A stretch of 60,000 nt of DNA, taken from positions 20,895,951-20,955,950 of the forward strand of contig CM043948.1 of assembly GCA_014529385.2 (NCBI GenBank), read 5' to 3'. The translations under genes were made by a program, and so were the position numbers. Shown piece after piece: positions 33,301 to 44,024 of the stretch (positions are counted from its first letter, which is position 1; each line of letters starts with the position of its first letter). The notes under the pieces were generated by a model. The model had not been told where the DNA came from and searched no databases. It saw only the letters and a program-made list of their open reading frames with translations. The stretch is from Adiantum capillus-veneris (Eukaryota > Streptophyta > Polypodiopsida > Polypodiales > Pteridaceae).

Positions 33301-35174
33301 CCTTCAACCGCCAGTCCAGCTTAAGGTTGGTTCTTGTCTTCTACAAAGGGTAAGTGTTTTAAGCCTTGAGCGTGTCAAGTGCTTTCAGGGGATATGTGTT
33401 TGAAAGGTGAGTTGAGACAGTTCCAGATTGATGGCTGTGAGAAAAGCGAGATGAGGTAGACGCACGACATCGCACAATAGACAAAAGACCACTTTGGAAT
33501 GCAAATAAAACACCAGAACAATTGAACTTGAAATCACGGGCGAGATTCGATGTTTGATTTCCAAAGTGGTGCCATTAACAACACCGTTAATTGCATTGAT
33601 TGTGATTAAGGAGTTTAAGCTCCTTCACAAAAGGGTTTAAGCCCAATTCACCTAGCACAAACTTAACTAAATCCAAACACTCGAAGTTGATGGATAGCGC
33701 CCGGCATAAGAGGTAGAGCTCGCAATGATGAAAGTGAAGCTCTCCTTTGATTGATCTCCCAAGAACTCTCTATCCCTTGCTCTTCCTGCTTGAACAGTCT
33801 CCTCTTGCTCTTGAACGCCAAAAAATCTCCTTGTGAATGCCTTCATCTTCTTCGTGAATGCCCCAAAAAAGTGTGTTTAAAAAAAAAGGGCGTGTGAGTA
33901 CTTCATGCTATCTTCGAACTCCTTGCCTTACTATTTTTAACACAAAATTGCATGTACGAGCACACACTTCTATTCTCAATTGGACTTAGCTTGCACTTGT
34001 GTGACTGCCCCCCTAGAGGGTTGTCACGGCGCCGTGACAACCGCTCGTGTGGGTCCTCTCTTCAATAAAAAGGGCGGCTCTCTAGAGCTACGTGGGAACA
34101 AACCTAGAGGGTAAGCCACATCATTAGTGACGTGCAACAACATCAGATGCCAACAATCAACACTACACGTCTCAACATCCACAAACACCATTTGCAGGTG
34201 CCATCAATAGCGCCAGCGCATCGCCGCACTATGGCCTATGTGCTTGCACCATCGCTTTTGAGCTCAAGGAGCTCCTTGTGATGCTCCAAATGCCTCCACG
34301 CTCCACTATATGTGTAATGATCTCCCAACCGATCTCTTTGCACGTAGAAAAATTTTCTTGCCATGTGGCAATTCCTTGTCAACTGCCTCCCCCAAGCTCA
34401 CCAAAATGCCCTTCAAAAGCTCAAGAAAATATCATTTTCTGCTCCAATTTAATACTTTTCTTTTTGCTACCCAAAGCTCCAGTTATCAAGCCGTAAGATC
34501 CAAGTAAAAGACTCGGTCCGTTGCTTCAATCCACGTGAACCTTGCCACTTCTCGACTTTGCCGGGCCCTCCAATCTTCGTGGTCAAAATTGGAAAAATCA
34601 ATATGATCCCATCCGACTGGCAACCACCAGCGGCTTTGAACTTCAACATCTTGCCGGTCCGAGCTTTGATTGACAAACCATAAACTCTGATGGTCTTTAA
34701 ATACCACACACTTTGCATACAAACCCTTGCAAGGCTGTAAAACCTTCAGATGGCACATTAGTTAAGGCAACCAATCTGGTACAAAATTGGCTCCCGATGA
34801 AACTTAAACTGGTAGTATCTTGGCAACCAAAACTCCGATTGCCAATCTAAAAAGACCGACATGCTCCACAAGATGAGCACTTCAGGCCCATGTGCTTACT
34901 TCATCCATGATCCCTCATCTGCAGTTGCCCAATCCAGTACAGATCTACAAACCGCTCAAACTTCAAACTGGCATAACTACATGATCACTTCGAACATAAT
35001 CTCTTTTGGCACTAGCAAGACAAGTTTTGGCCCTTTAAAGCTGCATCTAGCATACATTTAGTATTAGGCTAGCTTGTTATCAAGTCGTGATCACTGTTCA
35101 ATCAACACTTATACTTCAAAGAAGCTTAATATGCATGCCTTTGCTCATATTCCCTTCATGGAAGCGGAGCTACA
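33301..35174 (-). repeat. Probable 3' LTR and flank of E4 (boundaries uncertain)
   Basis: The minus-strand sequence after the E4 polypurine-like tract starts TGTAGCTCCGCTTCC at 35174, as an LTR should. No partner copy is in the window, so its far end is unknown. No genes are seen. It contains a perfect 24-bp palindrome at 34019-34042 and a short inverted pair CCACTTTGGAA / TTCCAAAGTGG near 33492 and 33560. Confidence 0.4.
34019..34042. repeat. Perfect 24-bp palindrome
   Basis: GGTTGTCACGGC followed by its exact reverse complement GCCGTGACAACC. The central hexamer is GGCGCC. Confidence 0.95.
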
Positions 35175-35194
35175 CGACATCCACTCCCTCTGAA
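35175..35194 (-). other. E4 polypurine-like tract
   Basis: The minus strand reads TTCAGAGGGAGTGGATGTCG just before a TG at the probable LTR start. E7 has the near-identical TTTAGAGGGGGTGGATGTCG in the same position. Confidence 0.65.
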
Positions 35195-35226
35195 CTTGCA
35201 CAGCCTCCGGTCTATGCCAACTACAC

Positions 35227-35943
35227 TTAAGCAGCATCATCAGACACATCATCCGATGCATACATAGCATTATCCTTTGGAGGTTGATCTAAATTGAGAT
35301 CTTCAAGAAAAACCTCACCCTCACGATTCTTGAAAAACTTAATCCTTTTTCCAGTAATAGGCACCTTGAGCATAATGCCATCAAGCTCACTTAATTTATA
35401 TGTTGCATTATCATAAACATGAAGCACTACATATGGTCCAAACCATCGTTTAACCATATTTCACATAGAAGTGTAATAATTATCCACGATACTGTCGTAA
35501 ACAAGTACCCAATCACCGTCTTTGATAGCATGGGGCTGTAGTCTATGTTTTCCGTCAAATGCTACTTTATTCTTCAACCTTGTCTCCTTGAGCTTTTCTT
35601 TAGCCTGCTTGATATCTTCTTTACACCTCTCAAGTTGGAGAATACATAGAGCAAGTAAATATTATGTAGACATACCCTCTTTATAGTCCAAGACATAACC
35701 GCCTCCTCTGTAGGCATCATGTGTTTTTTCCCATACATCAACTCAAATGGCATAAAACCTGTAACAAAACTGTGTGTAATACGATCAACCCATAAAGAAA
35801 ATGGTAAGAGTTTAGGCCAATCACCAATATGCCCTTGGCATGCCTTTGCTAAAGCTTTAACAATAGGCGGATACCCTCTTTCACTTTTCCCATTACCATA
35901 GTGAGAGTCAATTTAATGTCCAATTGAGCAAAGAAATCACGAG
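35227..35943 (-). pseudogene. E4 integrase, C-terminal part
   Basis: It contains the third catalytic residue region (HYGNGKSERGYPP, Glu), then KALAKACQGHIGDWPKLLPF, LWVDRITHSFVTGFMPFELM, a broken linker, and the C-terminal GPY segment KRWFGPYVVLHVYDNATYKL. The open C-terminal frame ends at TAA 35227-35229. It is separated from the rest of the core by E5. Confidence 0.85.
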
Positions 35944-35948
35944 CTTCA

Positions 35949-36090
35949 TGTCAGGACAATGGTAGGACCAGTCACGGCCAAGGGCCAGGACGGACATGAA
36001 GTTAAGGGGGTCCCTATATTTAGAAGGCCAAGGGCCTATATAGGGCATGGCTAGGTGGTGATGAGCATGTTCCAGTCCCCTTGTCTTACA
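35949..36090 (+). repeat. E5 5' LTR, 142 bp
   Basis: TG...CA ends. It holds a CTATATAGG TATA-like box after a GGCCAAGGGCC inverted motif. Partner of 41402-41543. Confidence 0.93.
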
Positions 36091-36091
36091 C

Positions 36092-36103
36092 TGGTATCAG
36101 AGC
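36092..36103 (+). other. E5 primer binding site, initiator tRNA-Met
   Basis: Exact TGGTATCAGAGC, one base after the LTR end. Confidence 0.93.
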
Positions 36104-36254
36104 AAGGTGGAGAGGAGGAAGGATGGTGGAGCCATGGCGGGAAGAAAGCATAGTTTTTTATCTCTCTCCCTCTCTCGTTCGTGGACCTTGGCATGGAAAA
36201 GCATAGCTCTCGCCAAGGAGGAGGGTGGAGGGTATGGCGTTGGTATGAGGCATG

Positions 36255-36311
36255 ATCTCTCTCTCTCTCCCCCCACCCCCCCCCCCCCCCCCCCCCCCCC
36301 GCTCTCTCTCT
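36255..36311 (+). repeat. (CT)n-(C)n-(CT)n tract in E5
   Basis: A run of about 30 C with one A interruption is flanked on both sides by CT repeats. It is a homopyrimidine strand able to form i-motif or triplex DNA. The length may be partly an assembly artefact. Confidence 0.85.
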
Positions 36312-38347
36312 CATTTCCAAGAGGGCGTGCATGGAAGGGCCAGCCAAGCGCAGAGCCGCAGGAGTCATCCCTTATACAGGGAGGTTCAGGGCAAGCTCAA
36401 GGGATTGATAGAGGCGTGGGATCGGTGCCTTGTTCAAGGAAGAGGTGGAAGGCCAAGCTCTAAGCGTGTGCAGACATTCTTGCTAAGCGGGGAGGCCAAA
36501 ACAAACGCGGCGTGTGCACAACGGCTTGGCTGAGGAAGGGAGCTCGTCGACCTTCACCGAATCTGCATATCCCCAACTTGTTCGGATCGCCGTGCAGTGG
36601 GCAGCAGTTCGCGGTTCTGTCGTGCGGCGCTTTGAGCCCCCTAGAAAGCGCTATGAGCCCTCGCCATCGTCGGCCATCATCGGTAGCACAGAACAGGCTT
36701 TTTTCCTTTTAAAAAAAACTCTAATTGGGTTATTTATTTATTTATTTTTAAAAATAAAAGCAGGGAAGGGAGCGTGCCCACAGTCGTTTTGGGGGAGGCT
36801 GGAAACAATTGCGGCAGCACATAACAATTTTTTTAAAAATCAAGCATGGCTGCGAACATGCAAAGGCATGCATGCAAGCCTATGTAAGTACAACCTGCAA
36901 TAAACGTCAGGAATGAACCAATAAAGCCCGCAAGGTCGTACTTTCCAAGGATTTTTCAAGACCTTGCCGAAGCATCGACAGTGAGGCAACTCTTGCATCC
37001 AAGCAAGTGCGCTAACGACTGCTATAGCTCTTGGATGACATGACTACAATCCGTCTCTCCCCTTTCAAAGGTAAGGTATGCATACATATTTGGTTTTTTG
37101 GTTACCAAATTTTCAAACATGCTGTGACTCTCGCATGCACAAGACGTGTAAGTGCATCCACAACCAAGGCTGTTACCAAGCACAAGGTGCTTCTGGGGTT
37201 AGCATAAGCATAACAAGCACAACGGTTCTCCACCATCAGTACATGCCTCGACAAACAATTTCAGGTACACTTTGTCGGCGCATTATGATGCTCATACTTC
37301 ATTGTTATCTGCACAACTTGGTCTACAATTCATTACTGTATCTCTACGTAACATAATGCATGAGAACCGCATGTTACTCTTTACATGCAACAAAAGTGAG
37401 TGCAATTTCCGCACTCCAAGCACAAGAACGGCTTGTGACAATTATTTTAAGCATTAAAATTTTATTGTCTACCAAGGACCAATGATTCAATTACTCATTC
37501 GACTCAAGCATGGCTTGAGTACCTACCGCCTTGATCTGAAGCACGACTCATCAATGGTTCAATTTGATGATAAAGCATCTCAAATTTGAAATTTTTTAGT
37601 ATCTCAAGGAGACAGGCACGACCTATTTTTGGACTTGTTAAAGGCAACAAGTTGCTCGGCATGGCCGACTCCTTTTTATTATTTCTTAAAGCTGACAGAG
37701 GATGCTTACCACACAGTATTGGTCAATTTACGACTCTTGCATTGAGATTTTTTCCATTTGGGGTAGGCTATGAGCACACTCTTTTGGGGAATTTCTCCAT
37801 ATGCCTGCACGATATTGAAGGCCAACTTTCTCTCACGGAAGAAGGAAGTTTATGACCTACATTTGAGCGAGCTTTTCTTCCGACATCTCCAGACAACTGG
37901 TTACAGTAGGATGACCAGGTTAGACCAAATTCTGTTTTGTTTATTTTTCCATGTTTACACGTTTCATTTGGAAAATATTGTCGATTGTGTAAAGAAAAGT
38001 GCTTTGACAATTTTGCATGAAGCAAGGCTTCTCACGCGTGCCACGCTACTGCCTATTGATTTGGTATCAAGGGCATTGGCACGCCAGTTTGGGGAATTGT
38101 ACGATTAGAAATTTGTTTCCCTTTTCTGTGTGGTGACATCACATTATGATGCATCACTACCAATGAAGACTGTGCAAGGCACTTACAGCTTCGGCTCTCA
38201 CGCTTGAGGCCATCATAGTAGCCAAGGGCTTACAATTTTGCATGCAAGGCATGTTGTCAAGTGGACTCAACTCCACTGCCTCATAAATTACGCTTCCCTA
38301 TAACACCAAGACATTCTCTTCCCAAACTTCTAAATTTCTTTCAACAT

Positions 38348-38640
38348 GCTTTTCGTTGCTGTCCACATACAACACTACAAGGAATCCAAATCTAAACTTA
38401 AGACTTCATTCACAGGCAAAAGCCTTCAAGTCAAACCACGATCCCCTACACGATAGGTGATCCAAGATGTGACTTGTGTTACCTGCTTTTTCGTTGCTGT
38501 CTACACATAGCAACACTACAAGGAATCCAAATCTAAGACTTAAGACTTCATTCACAGGCAAAGAGCCATTCTTAAGTCATTTTCGTACAGCCACGATCCC
38601 CTACACGATAGGTGATCCAAGATGTGACTTGTGTTACCTC
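38348..38640. repeat. About 136-bp tandem duplication in E5 interior
   Basis: Units start TGCTTTTCGTTGCTGT at 38348 and TGCTTTTTCGTTGCTGT at 38484. Both end in GATAGGTGATCCAAGATGTG plus GACTTGTGTTACCT, with several small indels between them. Confidence 0.9.
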
Positions 38641-40707
38641 TCTCAATGCGAGCGTTATCCAGTTAGATTGTTGCACGCTTATAGGTAAGCTGCACGCCAT
38701 GCATAAGATGCACACAAGCATGGGCGCAGTACATACAAGACAGTAACTTAAGGAAAGTTCCTCAGTCCAGCATTCTCTCTATCTCTCTCTCTTTTATTTC
38801 TCTAGAAGAATAATGCACCCTTTCTAAGAAGCTTTTGCTACATGTTTCGCTGGTGAGTCCTCCTGAGCCAAGGTGCTCTAACTCTCAGCTAGAAATTGGG
38901 CAAAATGCCATCCACATTAGTCTTCATCGGTTTGACGATTGAACACTAATTGCCATGAGGGCTATGAGCCACACACGCTGGTTAAGAGCCATTGTTCAAT
39001 CTAGGGTAAGACCCAATGGTTGGTACTCCTTGGATGATTGTTCTCAAGATCGAACAGCTCTACCCAGTGGAGTACACATTGACGTTAATTAACAAGCACG
39101 AGTCTTGTCATTATGGATGTTTAGTGTGTCATTTTGCACTACATGTTTTCAGTGCGATGCTCGAGTTGAGTTTTTGATAACCTTAAACTCCCATCAACTC
39201 ATCTCTACCACGGAGTATAGATGCAGCAATAGGTTGAGACAACATGGCTGTCCATAAGAGCTAGGCATTTCACTTGTGTGGATCTCCGCCTCCCTCTATA
39301 GCACTACGGATTGTCTATGGACATACTGTTTTGGGGTAAGACCCGACGGGTGATTGCTACATCTCCCCATAGGCATTGAGGATCATAGTTTGATCTATCC
39401 CAATTCTACTTTCAAGGAAAGAAGCCAGTAATCTACCATGGGGTAGCGGAAAAATTGAACTTTTTAAGTTGATTCTCATCATTCTATACACGGTTAACTA
39501 GGTTGATTACCGTTACCTGCTAGTTGAGCAGTTTCTACAAAAGGTTTTACCAAAGGGTTTGACTATGTAAATTCTACTCAACGGGTTTGGATTGCGAAGG
39601 AAACACCCAAGGTTTCAAGTGCAATGTTGCCTGTTTTTTTTTCACAGGTGGGAGATGTACTCCTATGCATTTGAATACGGGTAACTGAATTTTTAGTTCA
39701 ATCCCGAGGGCCATGCCCAGGGCATGTTGAAACAAGTATTTTGGGCCGTAGTGTCCAAAGGACATTATGCTGTTATGAATCCACTTGTAGGATTCGATTT
39801 GGCACATGTTGTCACATGGGATACAACATGGTCTAGGACCTCAAGGAGTTCGGTTTAGCCAGTGTGGAGCAATGAATGAGGGTCCCTCACTCTTGTCGCA
39901 GAGTGTTTAGAGTTACCTCCACACACAAGTACAACTTGTACTTGAAGGATGTTCTTTTTTAAGACATCCTTAGTTGAGTCATATTCCACATGTGGCGAAT
40001 ATGAGTCTCTAGGACTGACACTGGCGCCCCCTATTTCAAATATGTGTCACGACAAAGTCCCTAGGTGCTGGTCACATCTGTTTTCTAGAACATTTTCAGC
40101 ACGACATATCAGGAGCAATTTCAGTGGCCAAAAATTGTCGGATACTTAGAATGACTTGTTCAGCTACAAGTATTGCTAAACAACATTACAGATGGTTGTT
40201 TATACATATAGCAAGGCTATAAGTTGTTAATGAAAAAGTTTCATTGTCTGTACTTAGAAGTGATCAATGTTTCACCTTCTATTGCCATTCAGACGTTTCA
40301 GCAAGGCTTGCAAAAGATTGCAACTGAAAGTATTTAGTTTCTTTCAGAACTATTTACATTCTCTTTAATGAGTGCTACGCGTATCACATTTGCCATAAGT
40401 ATTGGCAAAGGTCACCATGGATATACAGGTTCAGATCTATTTCTTGCTAAATGCATGCAAAGGATGATTTGGAATGGCATGCATATTCCTCAAGTTGTTG
40501 CTTATGAAGAATTTTGCACTCTATGTGCAGTAGCTCTATGATATTACTTTTGGGTCTACTAATCCCCAATAGAGGTCATGGCTCGGTTTGGATATTTGTG
40601 GATTTCTCAAGTTAACCACGATGGTTATTCCAGACATTGTTGATTCCTCAACAATGTTATACGATCTTGTGATTCCCATTTACCAGTCATTTGGGACGAC
40701 TGTCTAT

Positions 40708-40823
40708 AAAGTGTGAGGGAACACATCTCAATACTGTCAGTTATCCAAGGGGATAGGCAGATTACAAAGTGTGAGGGAACACACCTCAGTACTGTCAGTT
40801 ATCCAAGGGGATACGCAGATTAC
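40708..40823. repeat. 58-bp tandem duplication in E5 interior
   Basis: Units 40708-40765 and 40766-40823 start AAAGTGTGAGGGAACACA and differ at three positions. Confidence 0.93.
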
Positions 40824-41401
40824 AAAGTGTAATCTGGTGGTGAAGGATATGCAAAGTGCGTACGTTAACACCAAGCGATCCAATCAGTAAGCATTTATTG
40901 CTCTACTTAGAGTTTGCTTACTATAAGTTAAAGCATGTTTGCGACTAGGTGTAGTCTCTTCATGTATAACTCAGGTTGCCAACCTTGAACACTTGTTAGG
41001 GTGGGGTTGTTTACTGATGATGAAATTTGGGAACAAGTCAAGGACTTAAACTTGGCCGATGAGTTATGTCAGCAAGTTACTTTAATGGAAAGTGACAAGA
41101 GGTACTCTTTTTGGTACATCTTTGTTGTGATAAATTCGTTTACCATGCTCATGAGCGTTCTAAATGGAGTCTACACACTATGTTTGGATAGGAACTGGTA
41201 CCATCAGATGGTTACAAATGGACAACACTGTAGAAAATCAAGATGTTACTCTTGGTTTCATTGAATCTCCTACTGAACCGGGTTCCGCTCAAATGAACCG
41301 TTGGATCCATGAGGGATGTTACGATAGAAAACATTAGTGTTCTTATGAAGATACCATCACTTCTATTTTCGCGGATGAAAACGCTTCTCCAAGCGGAGTA
41401 A

Positions 41402-41543
41402 TGTCAGGACAATGGTAGGACCAGTCACGGCCAAGGGCCAGGACGGACATGCAGTCAAGGGGGTCCCTATATTTAGAAGGCCAAGGGCCTATATAGGTCA
41501 TGGCTGTTAGGTGATGAGCATGTTCCAGTCCCCTTGTCTTACA
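41402..41543 (+). repeat. E5 3' LTR, 142 bp
   Basis: Second LTR copy, ending CTTACA directly before the target repeat CTTCA. The preceding AAGCGGAG is a weak polypurine tract. Confidence 0.93.
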
Positions 41544-41548
41544 CTTCA

Positions 41549-41603
41549 TCTGGATCTAGCTCTCTTCTATCAATAGTAATTCTACCAACACATCCATACC
41601 TAG
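41549..41603 (-). pseudogene. E4 integrase, 55-bp middle piece between E5 and E6
   Basis: It encodes GRITIDRRELDPDEA, including the second core Asp region (IDRREL). It joins in frame to 35943 on one side (across E5) and to 49700 on the other (across E6). The flanking target repeats are CTTCA (41544-41548) and CCTAG (41599-41603). Confidence 0.85.
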
Positions 41604-41891
41604 TGTTGAGCCAGCAGAGGATCACACCCACATTTTTGCTCACACTCATCATTTTTGTAACCATTGATTGTAATAAATGTCTTTTCGACATTGATTTTGA
41701 ATTGAGCCATTCATTAAGTAACGGGACTCAATTGAGTTTCCAGCTTGTAATCCCGAAGTAATTTCACTTGCTGATGTAATTAGTTAGAGATGTTCTCACC
41801 TCCAAGGCTGAGGTATATAAGCCAAAGTTTTGTAACCTAAGGGAGATTCAGATTATTAATCAAAGTGAGTTTTTGAGCGCCGTGACTGTGT

Positions 41892-41970
<79 letters not shown>

Positions 41971-42594
41971 TTATCTACTTGCTACGCGAGCTACGGAGCC
42001 GCCATTGGAGAAGCGACACCACCATTGTGTTAGCAACGGCGAGAGCTACGCACAGATACCAAAAGTGCGCGCTATCGGCTTCTATGTGTGGTAAGTTCCT
42101 ACGAGCTTCGGTGTGAGTTTTCTTCCAACTCGTGTGTCGGAATAGAGCATGCAGCATATCTATAGAACCACAACGAGTAGAGCTACACATTAGTACTATC
42201 GGGGTCAAGTTTCGGTCACCTGTATTTTTCGGCCTGTCTTCATACGCGTTTACCGCACGGAGTGGTTATAGGTTGATTTTGCAGTTCAAGTCTTTAGGGT
42301 GTTGTTCTTACCTAGTGTATAGACTTCCCCTTGAGTTTGAGATCGATTCAATGATTCTAGATCCTGTTTTGTATAGCATTCGTTCGTAGTATGGATTTCA
42401 GTCACTTGTGTATTCTAGAACTTAGATTTGATTTCCTTAGTAGTGATTGTCATTAGAAGGTCGAGTAGGTGATTTGACACCCACCTAGTTGTTTCCATGC
42501 GCCTGCGGGTCAAGCTCCGTCCTCGTCTGACAAATTCTGTTGTTGGTTGAGTTCTCGCTATTTAGCTTCCGCTAGCGGCGTAACCGCCTTAACA
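41604..42594 (+). repeat. E6 5' LTR, 991 bp, with TATA box and (GA)n
   Basis: TG...CA ends. A TATA-like GAGGTATATAAGCC at about 41809-41822 implies transcription from around 41845. A (GA)n tract at 41894-41968 lies in the transcribed R/U5 part. The U5 ends GGCGTAACCGCCTTAACA. The sequence from the GA tract onward repeats at 49000-49694. Confidence 0.92.
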
Positions 42595-42596
42595 TT

Positions 42597-42614
42597 TGGC
42601 GCCGCTGCCGGGGA
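42597..42614 (+). other. E6 primer binding site, tRNA-Asp type
   Basis: TGGCGCCGCTGCCGGGGA starts two bases after the LTR. It differs at one position from the complement of plant tRNA-Asp. This primer is typical of the Athila/Tat branch of plant gypsy elements. Confidence 0.9.
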
Positions 42615-43130
42615 CGAGAGCCCTAAGTAGGTGACCTTAGACTAATCCTACGAAGTGAGTCGTATAAACTACTTTGTATACTTTAGTTAGAAAAGATCTA
42701 GGAGTGGTGGACTCCGAAGATCTCGAGAGATACTAGGATGTGGGGTATTCCTGGGTCTTCCGGGTTGACAGTATTTTTAGTTTAGCTTAGATTTGTTTGT
42801 TGTTTTGTTGGTGTTGAGTAGTTGTTGATAGAAGAAGAATTTCCTAGTCCGTGAGTGGCAGAGGATCTCTTTAAAATCACAATTACCAAACCCATTTTAT
42901 GATTAGGAATAGCTTAGGTAGGACTTCATTTGATCTTGATCTAGAGCTAGTAATCATTGGAGTATTTGCTTGATATGGTTGATTGCATGTTAGATCACTA
43001 AACCGTCGAGTTAGTAGTGAAACTTGCAATAAACAAAAGTCAGAGAAATTTTATATGTATTTGGGAGTTGCTGAGCACTAGAGAAAGCTTTAGGAAGGAT
43101 TCTGTGCCAAAAAACTGGAAATCTGCAACT

Positions 43131-43862
43131 TTAGACATCATACGCGTATGAAGTCTAAATCTAAATGACCAACAGAGACCAAAACAAAAATTTGACTTTA
43201 CCAGAGTGTTCAAAAGGGGGTTATACCCTAATTTCAACTTAAAACAAGAGCATTAACACTCAAAGAAACCCAAAAAGACAAGTCGGAGTCCAAGAAACGC
43301 AAAGAATAGGAAATTTTGGATTCAGATCTTGTTTTTACATTCAAACCTGACAAAAACACTTGAAACTCAATTATAAACATTGGAGAAGGCTTAAAACCAA
43401 AAATAGTCAAAATCTGGGACAAAAGACATCATATGCGTATAATGTCTTTTAGCACATCCACTTCTTATTTTTGAAATCTGACCTGACAAGATTGTTACAA
43501 ACACTGTAGAAAGCAAAAATATCAAGTCTTGACCCAAATTGATGAAAAAGACATCATACGCGTATGATGTCTTTGACCTAATTTTGGACATATTTTGATA
43601 CTTTGCCAACACAGATCCATTGTAATAGCTGTCTAGAGGTTATATTTCAAGTTTCATCCCATTTGGATCACAATTGAACCCAAAACAAGTCAAAAGCGGA
43701 AAATTGCCAAGAAAAGCCTAAATAGCCATAACTTGCTTGCTCAAACAGAGTTCAAACTGAATTTTGTGAGTGGAAAGAGCATAAGGGGCCTACTGAGAGT
43801 GAGCATAACCAAAATAGTCTAAATCTGTGAAAAAAGACATCATACGCGTATAATGTCTTTTT
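43131..43862 (+). repeat. Four dispersed 28-32 bp palindromes in the E6 leader
   Basis: Copies at 43131-43158, 43421-43450, 43547-43574 and 43831-43862 share the core CATCATACGCGTATGATG (with variants). The third is a perfect 28-bp palindrome; the others have one or two mismatched or wobble pairs. All centre on the self-complementary hexamer ACGCGT (ATGCGT in the second). Centres are spaced about 291, 125 and 286 bases. Copies 2 and 4 also share the upstream text CCAAAA-TAGTC-AAATCTG. They lie between primer site and gag start, where retroelement dimerisation and packaging signals are found. Confidence 0.93.
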
Positions 43863-44024
43863 CAGCATAACTGCAACAAAATTCTCACTTGATGAAACAG
43901 AAGTTGTCCAACTGACAAGATTAAACAATTGACCAAGTATCAATCAGTTTGGATCAATTCTGACCACAAAAACTTGGGAAAACAAATTGCCGAGACGGAA
44001 AAGTTAAAGTCCTTTAGGGAATTG

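Larger units (their letters stand above)
36104..41401 (+). other. E5 interior, no recognised genes
   Basis: The stretch holds a (CT)n-(C)n-(CT)n tract at 36255-36311, a 136-bp duplication near 38348-38640 and a 58-bp duplication at 40708-40823. Short open frames such as 41001-41264 (GLFTDDEIWEQVKDLNLADE) show no known domain. Some plus-strand pieces could be remnants of a captured or decayed gene, but I cannot name one. Confidence 0.6.
35949..41543 (+). mobile_element. E5: 5.6-kb LTR element with 142-bp LTRs and no recognisable pol
   Basis: LTRs at 35949-36090 and 41402-41543 start TGTCAGGACAATGG and end CTTACA. A perfect initiator-tRNA-Met primer site lies at 36092-36103. The 5-bp target repeat CTTCA is at 35944-35948 and 41544-41548, within the E4 integrase frame. 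LTRs differ at about five positions. The 5.3-kb interior has no frame above about 130 codons and no RT, RNase H, integrase or protease motif. It is therefore a non-autonomous (LARD-like) element with TRIM-sized LTRs. Confidence 0.92.

Noticed and set aside
41548-41670. E4 integrase continuing rightward past 41603 (an apparent frame reading through to about 41665)
   Set aside because: 41604 is the TG start of the E6 LTR flanked by the CCTAG target repeat, and the true continuation is at 49700. The apparent extension is a chance open frame in the LTR.
43131-43862. Palindromic repeats as a CRISPR-like array
   Set aside because: Spacing is irregular, there are only four copies, no cas genes are present, and the setting is a plant retrotransposon leader.
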